Below, piece after piece: positions 1 to 9,300 of a stretch of DNA of 12,654 nt (positions within the stretch are counted from its first letter, which is position 1; the number at the start of each line of letters is the position of its first letter). The position numbers and the translations under genes are program-made. The DNA comes from Smittium mucronatum. Lineage: Eukaryota > Kickxellomycota > Harpellomycetes > Harpellales > Legeriomycetaceae. The stretch is taken from assembly GCA_001953115.1 (NCBI GenBank), contig LSSL01005611.1, forward strand, positions 1-12,654, written 5' to 3'. The notes below the pieces were generated by a model. That model saw only the letters and a program-made list of their open reading frames with translations, was not told the origin of the DNA and searched no databases.

Positions 1-12
1 TTAAAACATATA

Positions 13-146
13 CCAATTCCAATACTAATTTACTCCAAGTCAATAAAGATTGAGGAATTGGCTTAACTAATTAATATACATCCCCTAAGAGTGAAATACC
101 TTGCCGTGGCTTAGGGGCTTAATAGTGTACTTTTCGAAGTACACTA
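13..146. repeat. Three consecutive stem-loops, the last closed by a TTCG tetraloop
   Basis: Stem 1 pairs CCAATTCC (13-20) with GGAATTGG (54-61). Stem 2 pairs CCCCTAAG (82-89) with CTTAGGGG (110-117) over a 20-nt loop. Stem 3 is 10 perfect base pairs (123-132 with 137-146) closed by TTCG (133-136), which as RNA is the very stable UUCG tetraloop. Three perfect stems of 8-10 bp packed into 134 bp suggest a folded transcript or element end. The function is unknown. Confidence 0.6.
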
Positions 147-160
147 GACCAAAATTTCAC

Positions 161-228
161 ACAGCGTTGTACTATTCATGGTTGGGAATAGTGGAGACAG
201 CGCACAGCGATTCTGAGAACAGCGATTC
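161..228. repeat. Cluster of four ACAGCG motifs, including a 10-bp direct repeat
   Basis: ACAGCG occurs at 161-166, 197-202, 204-209 and 219-224. The last two extend to ACAGCGATTC (204-213 and 219-228), which repeats exactly with a 15-nt period. In a window dominated by A and T such a G+C-rich cluster is conspicuous. It may be a protein-binding array, or a short tandem duplication inside the unidentified 1-620 segment. Confidence 0.5.
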
Positions 229-1591
229 CAGAGAAGGACCAAACAGAAACAGGAGGAATCGATAGTTTAGCACAGTTGAGACATAGTATAGTGCACAAGT
301 CCAGCTTTCGACAGTCAGACGGATCTCAGCGTCTAACAGCTATTTGTAGGAAAGCCATGTATATCAAACCCTCATTTGGGTAGGAGCCTTATTTTATTAA
401 TCCTGTTAGAAGTAGGCTCTGACTAGGAGCTCACTAACTTCAATGAACTATTGTTCAATTACAAAGAGCTTAATTCTTGACAGCATGTAACCTCAGTCAT
501 CCAGCCTACTTGTAGCAATACCAGGGTATTATTTGGTGGTTGATAGATTGCACCCTTATTCCGTAGGTACGAAGTCCGTAGACCGGCAGAGGAGCTTATT
601 TTAGTTAAGATAATAGTCTTTTCTTTAAGCCTTTTTCTTTTTTTCATATTTTTTTAGTGTAGTTTTTAATGACGCTATAATACAGTAAAATTCAGTGATA
701 CAAAAAAAAAAGTATTGAATAATACTTTGATATATCTATTTAGAATCATATAAGATTTTTAAATTTGCAAATTTTTCGATTAAAAAAGCTAATAAATTTG
801 AAATCTAATCAAATGAAAGCGTTTAAAAATGACAAAACTTATACTTTTTTAGTAAAAGATAGTCTAAAGATAAAACGTTGAAAAGAAAAATTCTCTAGTT
901 TTCCGGGTTTCTAAAAATTAACCAGCTTAATATAAATAGAGTCTCAATTTTCTACTATTTAAAATATATCTTTTAAGCATTATAAACTAATATATATAAT
1001 ATATAACCAATAATTTCATATTTTTCACCATTCTAATTTACTTATCTTATTTTAAAATTATTTTTTATCAGTGCTTAACACATAAATAAAGTGTGCAAAT
1101 ATGTGTTTTTATTAATATGATTAATATTTCAAGGATATAATTAATTTTTAAATAAGAATTATTATATTTTGGACATATAAATTTTTCATTTTTGGTAGCA
1201 AATTTATAGATTTCTTGTTTGAAACATTTATGTACTAAATATATACTATAATAATTCCCCCTTTTTTAGAGCTAAAGACTCGAGTTATCAAAAAGTACTT
1301 CGATGTTAAATGAGTGTATGCTGAGCAATTACACAGCTATAAAAGTATATTTAGAAATTATCACTTTTGTTCACATTTTAGGAATAAGAATTCTACATAA
1401 ATTTCTATTTAAATATACAATTTAACACCACGATTTAGATGATTTTGTCCCTCTTAAGGGGAAGTAATTATTTTAATAAAAAATTGGAGATATATTGTTC
1501 AGATAATCAGGAAATGGAACTTTATAAAGCGCTGAAATATAACTGTGCGAGATATACTGAGCACTAGCTTGCTATTTGTTAGAAATTTGAC

Positions 1592-1853
1592 TATATGGGA
1601 GATTCTTTTCAAGGTTAGACTTTTTTTTACTGATTTTACCATTAGCTAAATATAATTTATTTCTATTCTAAACCAATAAAAACGAAACATTTTCTGTATC
1701 TAGTGACATTTCCACATTATTCCAATAGAATATTTATTTTGAAATTCTAATATCCAATAGTTTTAAAAATAGTAAGATGTGCTTATTTCCAAATTAGGAA
1801 AGTAGTAAATATTTAATAGTAAAGTGACGCTCTCTAAGAGAATCTCCCATATA
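1592..1853. mobile_element. Candidate MITE with 15-bp perfect terminal inverted repeats
   Basis: TATATGGGAGATTCT at 1592-1606 is repeated in perfect inverse complement at 1839-1853. The two copies bound 262 bp of AT-rich non-coding sequence. If the outermost TA on each side is a target duplication, the element proper is 1594-1851, starting TATGGGAG and ending CTCCCATA. A TA target duplication is the hallmark of Tc1/mariner-type transposons and their Stowaway-like non-autonomous derivatives. Beyond the 15 bp the arms match only loosely. There is no transposase ORF. No second copy of the terminal repeat was seen in this window, so mobility is inferred from structure only. Confidence 0.4.
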
Positions 1854-1908
1854 AGCATAGAGATTTTCAAATTATTACTGCCCAATAAATTAAAGAATAC
1901 AATCCTTG

Positions 1909-2001
1909 TATTAATCTACATAATTTTGTGTGGATAAATACATTCCATTGTTTGATTTGTATGAGATGATTGATTAAGTATCAATTTACATAATTTTGTA
2001 T
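1909..2001. repeat. Imperfect 23-bp direct repeat, 70-bp period
   Basis: 1909-1931 and 1979-2001 share an identical core TACATAATTTTGT (1917-1929 and 1987-1999) and match at about 20 of 23 positions overall. It is probably a diverged local duplication in AT-rich spacer. No function is proposed. Confidence 0.4.
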
Positions 2002-2896
2002 CAGTTTAATTGCTAGCCTCTAATTAATTATTTACGAAAATCTGTCGTTAATTGTAATTAAAACTCAATTTTTTTGAGATGCTTCATTATGAAAATTTCC
2101 ATATTTATATTATAAAATCTAATTATGCAAACTAACTATGATTTCTTTATTTTATATGAAAAACTTTCAGAGGTTTTTTATGTTTTTCAAAACAAAATAA
2201 ATAAGTAAACATTTTAACAGTAAAAAGAAAAAACGATAATTAATGCAAAATTATATAAAATAAATTGAAAATAGTTTTTCTCTTTTCTTTTGGATTTTTT
2301 CTTTCTAATTCTAGTTTTATTTAATTTAATTTTAAAGACACTGTTTTGTCTTAATAGGGAAATATGAGAGATAAACTTGCGAAATCCGATTAAATTTTTC
2401 TTAACATGTATAAAACCCGAATTAATATTAAGTTCTCCTAAGTTCATTTGATGCAAGTAATGCTAGGTCTAGAAATTCAAAAAAAAAACAAACTAATTAT
2501 TAAAAAAATTTGCTCAACATTTTTGAGGTCGGAAAACCAAATTGTGAGTTTATTTTATATTCCAATAATGGTTTCAAATTTGAGTTCAAATTACAAAATG
2601 CAGTTTTTGATAGGGCGATATTTATTATATATCAAACCAAATAGTTAAATTTTCAGATAATCGGAGTAAAAAAAGGTCGTTGAACGCTAGAGAGTTTAAA
2701 AATAAAAAAGTGATAACTAATAGATTCTGAAGATAAAAAAAATAAAAAACAAGGGAATATTAATTATAAATATATATAAAGAAAATAAGGAATTGTTGAA
2801 ATGATAGGCTTGAAATAGGAGAAATGAAATCGACTTGAAAATTAAAAAAGAAAAGAGGAAATGTTTAAGATTAGAAGGTCATAAGAATTATACAGA

Positions 2897-4392
2897 TTAT
2901 TTTTTCGATAGAAGAAAGGAATCAGACAAGAGATTAGAGATGCGAGCATTTAGATCATCAGAGTAATTCAAGGGATTGTTTAGTGGATTGTGTAGAGAGA
3001 GGTACTCTAATAATTTTGATTTTCGGGACTGAAGCAAGAATTCCCTTTTGTACAATTTTTTACCGTTTTGGCGAATTTCTTCAGTCTATAGATGTATACA
3101 AGTCGTTAAAATAAATGAATTTGTGGATGATTAATTGGCCATTTTAATAAATATACAATTAATTGATTAGATAAAGCGCTAAAATACCTCGGCACGAAGT
3201 TTATCGAGATTTTCTTGTTGCCTTTTCCTTGTTTCCTCGTCTTGAGAAAATCTATAAAAACCAACACCCTTGTTGCGGAGATCTAAAAGTGGTAGTAAAA
3301 ACGAAAAAAGAAATTACAGTAATTTGAAGGGATTTTTTTAATGAATGAGATGGATTAGAGATGATAACCTAATTTATCATCGTAATGTGAACTGGAATTA
3401 GTAATTTCGGATAAAGCTTCAGCTTCCCAGTTCCGACGCTCCAATTCAACCTGCATATCCTTTGACAAAAGCTCATTGGATTCCTTTAGCGAATCGCTTC
3501 TGTAATAAACAAAATTTAATTTTGATGTGAAAAAAATTTAATAGGGGAAAAAAATAAAAGATAGTACTTCATTGTTTCGATTTCACTTTTTCGAGCCATT
3601 CGGGACCTCCCAAACTCATCATCGTACTCGACCCAAGGATCAGGCTAGTTATTTCGTTTTTGTAAGAATAAAAAAAATAAGTTTAGAAAAGGTTATGGAA
3701 AAGGAATAAAGGAGTAGAGAAATTAAAAAAATATAGAAACCTCTTCAAATTCCTCAGAGGTGGAAGAATCATAATTTTCCAATAGAGCTTCAAGCTTTTT
3801 AGTTTCGAAATCAATACTGCTTTCAGCCAGCAACGCGGCAATTTCCTTGTCTTGAGAAGGATTTGGAAGAGACGAATTAACGAGCTGTTCGTAAATCTTT
3901 GATTTTTTTTCGAGTTGCTGTTTTGAAGCAGATGTAGTTTTTGGGATCTTTAAGGCGGAGTATTGGATATCTAATCTATTTCTTTCATCTACGCCTCGAT
4001 TCCTCTTGACTGAAGGTTTTGGATCCTAATATACGTGGTTTTTTGGGACGTATTATTTTTAATAAAAAGAGTTATAATAAACACAAATATTTTTGCAAAA
4101 AAGAAGAAATTTAATTGCAAAAAATTCGAGAAATTCTTGAATTTGGGGTAAAGATGCTGAATAAGTTAAGAAGGGAAATATATTTGCTGATTGATAAGGA
4201 AGCTACCTTTTTCTTTTCGAGAGATTTGTTTTTTGCATTTTCAATTTCAGCCTTTAAATCTATGGCCTAAAATGAAAAGAATAAAGTAGAAAAAGAGCAA
4301 GATGGAGAGGAGAAACCGGGGAAATATTATTTTTGGTGATTGGAAAGTGTGTAACTTACGACAGAAGCGCCTATAAACAGTTTTTTCGGCAT
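2897..4392 (-). CDS. CCDC174: CCDC174-like coiled-coil protein (DUF4078), seven exons
   Basis: Rebuilt by splicing; the protein is 289 aa. Minus-strand exons: 4360-4392, 4207-4266, 3741-4025, 3568-3644, 3369-3499, 3188-3282 and 2897-3085 (870 nt, in frame throughout). The six introns are 68-181 nt, all GT-AG. The N-terminus (MPKKLFIGASVAIDLKAE) parallels the start of animal CCDC174. The DUF4078 core follows: DPWVEYDDEFGRSR (128-141), a charged Lys/Glu helix, HYDD, then GVGFYRFSQDEE (201-212) and a basic coiled-coil tail. Family knowledge: human CCDC174 is nuclear and reported to bind the exon-junction helicase EIF4A3, so an mRNA-processing role is inferred. The protein is shorter than the human one, lacking most of the C-terminal region. 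If exon 6 were read through its donor it would stop after VF at 3181; exon 7 restores homology. The start gives the family N-terminus directly. It diverges from the dynein gene at 4761. The family is confident; some splice sites (donors GTTTCT and GTATTT) are less so. Confidence 0.85.
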
Positions 4393-4760
4393 CCAAAATC
4401 TCTTTTTTCGAAAATGGAATTTGACTAAAATAATAAAATTCGAAACAAAAAAAAATAGAAATAGATATATGGTGAGATTTAGTGGCTTTTTATTGGCAAA
4501 TAATTAGTAGGATTTGCCCGGTAGAGAACTAGTGAATTATGATTGGTGAGAAATACGAAGCAAAGAATTTAGTCTTCAAAAATGCAAATAAGCTTTCTTT
4601 TAACAAAAGACAAAAAATTTAAAATTCTTTTAGCTAAAAAAATTAAGGATTAAAGACCAACAAGGGAGGGGAAGGAGGTTCAAAAGAAGAAAACCCTTAG
4701 TCGTAGAACATATATATTTTTTTAACAATCTTTACAACTTGAAGAATTGCAGGAATCGAA
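4393..4760. promoter_or_regulatory. Shared spacer between divergent CCDC174-like and dynein genes
   Basis: The 368 bp separating the two start codons must contain both promoters. It is AT-rich, with one conspicuous purine-rich run on the plus strand near 4661-4700 and a TATA-like ATATATATTTTT near 4711-4722, about 40 bp upstream of the dynein ATG. A sequence resembling an intron 3' end, TTGCAG at 4747-4752, lies 8 bp before that ATG, so a 5'-UTR intron is possible. No specific factor site is recognised. Confidence 0.45.
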
Positions 4761-5505
4761 ATGGACGAGCAAGTGCGCAAGTATCTCAAAACAGCAAGTG
4801 GCTTTAAGAACAAAACTAGTTTGTTTAAATTCTTTTGAATTTGATATTCCTACTAACTCACTCTTTATATACTAGGCAGTGGAGTTGGCTCTTGGCGATG
4901 GGGTTTACAAGTATAGCGCGCTCGAAGAGCTAGAGAAGAATGTATTGCAGTACAGTCTTAAGAAATTGGTTGCTATGAATCCAAAGTACAAATATATAGG
5001 TACTTGACTTTAATTCATTTTTTTTTACTATGTTAAATCTTAAAATATTAATTAATGGTTTTTTTTGGTGTTCAAGTTACATGCACAATTCTTCAAAGAG
5101 CTGGTGCTGGGTTCCACGTTGGAGCTTCCGTTCAATGGGATTCTACTACCGATGGTAAGTATTCTTTTTGTTTTTCTAGAATTTTTTTTAGGTCTCTCAT
5201 GTTAGAGGGGAAGAAATGAATGTTTTTTGCAGTAAAAAAGCTCTCGAATGCGAAGCAAAGAGTTTACTAGCATGTATTGTTCTTTGTTCTTTAGCTTTGG
5301 ATGCATAATAAACAGTATTTTTATTACCAGAATCTTTAGAGTTTCGGTTTCCGAATTTCCTCTGTTTATTATTATATTAGTTTTTAGCTTTCCTTTTTAA
5401 ATATGAGTGGGTAAATTATTACTGTGATTTTTAGGACTGTGCAATTATAAGCATGAAACCGACTCTCAGATCATTTTGGTCAGCGCCTATTGGATCTCGT
5501 TCTGA
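4761..5505 (+). CDS. DYNLT1: Tctex-type dynein light chain (DYNLT family), four exons
   Basis: Rebuilt by splicing as exons 4761-4797, 4880-4999, 5077-5154 and 5435-5505 (306 nt, 101 aa). Dynein light chains of this family dimerise and bind dynein intermediate chain, linking cargo to cytoplasmic dynein. The spliced protein aligns without gaps to DYNLT1 from about residue 8. Landmarks are KYIVTCTILQRAGAGFHVGAS (positions 50-70), WDSTTDG (73-79) and a hydrophobic C-terminal strand ending VSAYWISF. Intron 1 (82 nt) has an unusual donor GTGGCT but a perfect TACTAAC branch site; only the second AG (4878-4879) keeps frame, and the junction creates an ATG codon. Introns 2 and 3 (77 and 280 nt) begin GTACTT and GTAAGT. 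The N-terminus is about a dozen residues shorter than in the human protein, so an upstream exon cannot be excluded. RVB1 follows 236 bp downstream on the same strand. Confidence 0.9.
4851..4857 (+). promoter_or_regulatory. Intron branch site TACTAAC
   Basis: This exact TACTAAC lies in intron 1 of the dynein light-chain gene, with the branch A at 4856, 19 nt before the first downstream AG (4874-4875) and 23 nt before the one actually needed for frame (4878-4879). It matches the consensus branch site known from ascomycete yeasts and fission yeast. The other introns here have weaker branch sequences. Confidence 0.75.
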
Positions 5506-5593
5506 CTTCCTTGATCTACCAAGTTCTATTCGCTGCTATCTCCACAAGTTTTATTTATTGGCTATTTTCGTGTTTTTTATTCGAATTGTAGAA

Positions 5594-5599
5594 AATAAA
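5594..5599 (+). terminator. Poly(A) signal AATAAA of the dynein light-chain gene
   Basis: AATAAA occurs 89 nt after the dynein stop codon, in a T-rich 3' flank and 143 nt before the RVB1 ATG. It is a plausible cleavage/polyadenylation signal. Confidence 0.4.
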
Positions 5600-5741
5600 A
5601 GTTTTACAAGCCGGAATGAAAATTGGCTGTATATATTTTATTTTATTTTTACATTTCCATAAAAGTTTGTAATTACAAGTTTTACATATATATATCGATT
5701 TTGAAAAAAAGGGTGGAGTAACCATCACGAGTATAAATATC

Positions 5742-7482
<1,741 letters not shown>

Positions 7483-7526
7483 TGTTTTTTTGTTTTTTTT
7501 TATTAAATAAAAGAGAGAAAAGTAAT
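7483..7526. terminator. 44-bp convergent 3' region with interleaved poly(A) signals
   Basis: RVB1 (plus) and the MAPR gene (minus) stop only 44 bp apart. The plus strand carries AATAAA at 7506-7511. The minus strand carries AATAAA at 7526-7531, overlapping the MAPR stop codon, and at 7499-7504. Since cleavage normally occurs downstream of the signal, both mRNAs probably extend into the neighbouring gene and overlap in antisense. Confidence 0.55.
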
Positions 7527-8162
7527 TTATTTAGGCCGGGGTTTAGGTTTCTCGCATTTCGGTGGAGGCGGGGTAGTAGGATCGTACGATGGACCAACGA
7601 GAGTGCCGACCTTGAAGTATACTTGGTGGTGCTTGAAGAACGAAATCCATCCATTGAGATTCTCGAGTTCCGATGCATCAAGGCCGCGCAGGTCCTGCGT
7701 GAGCTGGTCGTCCTGTGACAGACAGTTTGTAGCGAATGCGCGGTCGGTCACCCGGCCCCCAAAGATATGGTAGCTGCCGCCGGGTCCATACCAGTGCGCA
7801 CCGGCTGATACGTCGTACACGACACCTCCAATCGACAAGTATATTGGGCGGGCCTTTTCAGACCCATCGTACTGCCTCAGTTGCTGGACGGAAAGGGCGA
7901 CTTGTGTGCGCGGGATATAGTTGCGGTAATTCGTCAGGTTCGATTTGTACGTCCACCACATTGTATCAGTCACGAGGTACGATGCAGCCATGCTGAACAG
8001 GATTGTGCTTACGATCAGACGAAGCACCATCAGTACTCGTGACGGAGGGCGGTGTGCTGCCGTATCAGCTGCAGTTGCCGCTACCGTTTGCGATTGGGGT
8101 TGATCGGATGTGTCGGGAAAGGTCTCACCATTATCGAGTTTCCGATTTCGAAGAGTCGACAT
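7527..8162 (-). CDS. Membrane-anchored cytochrome-b5-like haem/steroid-binding protein (MAPR family)
   Basis: Intronless, 211 aa. Residues 1-42 are hydrophilic and low complexity, 43-63 form one transmembrane segment, about 88-190 form a cytochrome-b5-like MAPR domain, and the tail (196-211) is Pro/Lys-rich. The domain carries the family hallmark YGPGGSYHIFGGRVTDRAFA (125-144), parallel to YGPEGPY...FAGRDASR of PGRMC1; Tyr131 sits at the haem-ligating Tyr position. The ending NGWISFFKHHQVYFKVGTLVG also fits MAPR proteins and resembles neuferricin (CYB5D2)-type members. Family knowledge: MAPR proteins bind haem through tyrosine and support sterol-synthesis P450s or signalling; which applies here is unknown. 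Arg-rich flanks before the membrane segment and an N-L-T sequon at 75-77 suggest a lumenal or extracellular domain (inference). It is the most G+C-rich gene in the window. Confidence 0.85.
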   Translation of the reverse strand: MSTLRNRKLDNGETFPDTSDQPQSQTVAATAADTAAHRPPSRVLMVLRLIVSTILFSMAASYLVTDTMWWTYKSNLTNYRNYIPRTQVALSVQQLRQYDGSEKARPIYLSIGGVVYDVSAGAHWYGPGGSYHIFGGRVTDRAFATNCLSQDDQLTQDLRGLDASELENLNGWISFFKHHQVYFKVGTLVGPSYDPTTPPPPKCEKPKPRPK

Positions 8163-8600
8163 TTAATTGAGTGTTTATTCAAATATGAATGAAAAAAGAG
8201 GGAGAAGATGAGGGATGGAGATGAGGATGGTTAGTATTGATGAGAAAAACACTTGAGTGTTACAATAATAATAAAAAATAAAAGTAAAATCCTTTCAAAA
8301 ACCAATCCAGCAACTTTCAAAAAAGACTAGTAATTTTATCAAGATAAGGGGAACGTTTCTTTAAAAAAAAAAATGAAAAGTAGGTAAAGATGAATGGTAT
8401 TTGGCCTATCTAGTCTTGAGCTCGTGAAAATAATTCTTTACGTTCGTCTTTGTTTTATTTGATGGCGGATACCCTTTTGTAGAAAAAATAAATGAAAAAG
8501 GGACTTGAGAATTCGATACTTTTTTTAAAAAGAAAATCAGTTTTGAAGAAAGCAAAGCTTTATAGATTTCGTAGAGGTATTGTCTTTATTTTTTTAATAG
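8163..8600. other. Spacer upstream of the MAPR gene
   Basis: This AT-rich 438 bp must contain the MAPR promoter (minus strand). No TATA box of clear position or recognisable factor site was found. A short plus-strand ORF from the ATG at 8492 reads 38 lysine-rich codons to a stop just after 8600, and is probably chance. Confidence 0.4.
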
Positions 8601-8834
8601 GTTGGTGAGACTGACGGAACAATTATAGTAAATTCGGAACAGGTGGAAAAAAAGAAAGGGATTGCTGGATTGACTGCTAAAGTCAATCGCCACATGCTAT
8701 TGGATTGTAGTTGTTTGGAGTTTCTCTGTCCGAGGAATAGAATCAATAAAAGTGCAGCTGAATCGCAAAAATATTCTATTTTTTACAAGTTTGTTTTAGA
8801 ATTTGATTTATTTTTAGTTTTTAGGTTCAAATAA
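8601..8834 (+). other. Exon-like open reading frame, unassigned
   Basis: Immediately after a good 3' splice-site-like sequence (pyrimidine-rich run ending TTTTTTAATAG at 8600), the frame starting GTT GGT GAG stays open for 77 codons to TAA at 8832-8834. The first 55 or so codons are markedly richer in G+C than the flanks and encode a mixed-composition peptide with VNSEQVEKKKGIAGLTAKV and a Cys-containing stretch LLDCSCLEFLCP. The last 25 codons are AT-rich and hydrophobic, like intron or 3' flank. The first ATG is at 8673. I recognise no family. It may be an internal exon, a decayed gene or chance; the opposite strand is also open here. No convincing partner exon was found. Confidence 0.25.
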
Positions 8835-8933
8835 TTTTTTTTTCTTCTGTAAATGATGTCAGTTTCCTACTAAAGACATTACCTCCTGTGTGATTAAAGA
8901 AAAAATTTATAGCAAAAATGTGATTAACTACAT

Positions 8934-9246
8934 ATGCCGGATAATGAACAATGTTTAGGAAAATATTTATGCGAAGAAAATTTATCAGTAGACATACTTG
9001 ATCTCAGTAAGAGAGGAACGAGTGATTACAATATGTTATATTTCTTTTATGAGGCGGAAAGGGTAGTAGTAATGATATCCGAATATGTCCAGGTATTATA
9101 TGAGTAAAAGGAAGGGGTAACAAAAGTTCAGATAAGAATGTTTTCATATATTGTAGAAACCAAAAACAAATAAATTAAATGGTTTAAATTTTGAAGATAT
9201 TTTGAAGATTATTTTAAAAGTCTATAATACACCCTTAAATCAGTAA
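8934..9246 (+). CDS. Candidate small two-exon gene, function unknown
   Basis: From ATG 8934 a frame runs 53 codons (MPDNEQCLGKYLCEENLSVD...) to a CAG|GTATTA donor at 9092/9093. A T-rich intron of 64 nt ends ATATTGTAG at 9156. The next exon 9157-9246 continues in phase for 29 codons (KPKTNKLNGLNFEDILKIIL...) to TAA. The joined product is 82 aa. Both halves have balanced, protein-like composition with predicted helical stretches (DYNMLYFFYEAERVVVMISEYV and FEDILKIILKVY), although the region is otherwise AT-rich. Unspliced, the first frame stops after 57 codons. An in-frame TAA lies 9 nt before the ATG with no AG between, so this ATG would have to be the start. It would converge on the MscS gene, 54 bp apart. 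I recognise no homologue. Chance is a real alternative. Confidence 0.35.
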
Positions 9247-9282
9247 AAAACTATAGCTTGGATGTAGGAACATGTTGTGCTT

Positions 9283-9288
9283 TTTATT
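9283..9288 (-). terminator. Poly(A) signal of the MscS-like gene
   Basis: The minus strand reads AATAAA 12 nt after the channel's stop codon. Cleavage a few tens of bases further would place the mRNA end inside the candidate small plus-strand gene (8934-9246). Confidence 0.5.
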
Positions 9289-9300
9289 CTTTGCTTTTGC

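Larger units (their letters stand above)
1..620. other. Unidentified non-coding segment, relatively G+C-rich and hairpin-rich
   Basis: From about position 80 to 600 the base composition is visibly richer in G+C (around 40 percent by eye) than the following 2 kb. No long ORF exists on either strand. Short perfect inverted repeats are frequent: 13-20 with 54-61, 82-89 with 110-117, 123-132 with 137-146, 317-321 with 330-334, 444-448 with 453-457, and 517-522 with 525-530. CCGTAG is repeated at 561-566 and 576-581. The right edge is abrupt: by about 610 the sequence becomes T-rich. I see no tRNA, rRNA, U-snRNA, RNase P or SRP signature. It could be the end of a mobile element, a structured RNA gene or old repeat DNA. 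The left edge is cut by the window. Confidence 0.45.
660..2896. other. AT-rich intergenic region without a supported gene
   Basis: About 2.2 kb of very AT-rich sequence. The only ORFs are short, lysine/isoleucine/asparagine-rich and unsupported by splice signals or recognisable domains. Exons of the neighbouring genes stand out by higher G+C, and nothing here does. It contains a candidate MITE (1592-1853) and a diverged direct repeat (1909-2001), and its right part is the 3' flank of the minus-strand CCDC174-like gene. No tRNA-like cloverleaf or B-box was seen. Confidence 0.6.

Noticed and set aside
1..620. Known structured RNAs (rRNA, SRP, RNase P, U snRNAs, tRNAs, telomerase)
   Set aside because: I looked for the conserved cores (for example T-loop GTTCRA, U5 loop, U6 ACAGAGA context, RNase P CR motifs, telomere-like template repeats) and found none in a convincing arrangement.
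459..647. 62-aa minus-strand ORF in the structured left segment
   Set aside because: No recognisable domain, ends in low-complexity T-rich DNA on the start side, and lies in a hairpin-rich region with no splice context. Length is within chance expectation.
899..912. 14-mer TTTTCCGGGTTTCT also present at 11387-11400
   Set aside because: Flanks do not match, and one exact 14-mer pair is not far from chance in 12.6 kb of biased sequence. Not enough to call a dispersed repeat.
2214..2648. Minus ORF 2214-2456 and plus ORF 2448-2648
   Set aside because: Lys/Ile/Asn/Phe-rich products typical of random AT-rich DNA. They lack exon-like G+C and do not resemble any family.
8856..8900. Box C/D snoRNA-like start ATGATGT near 8853-8860
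   Set aside because: No CTGA box D at a suitable distance and no terminal stem.
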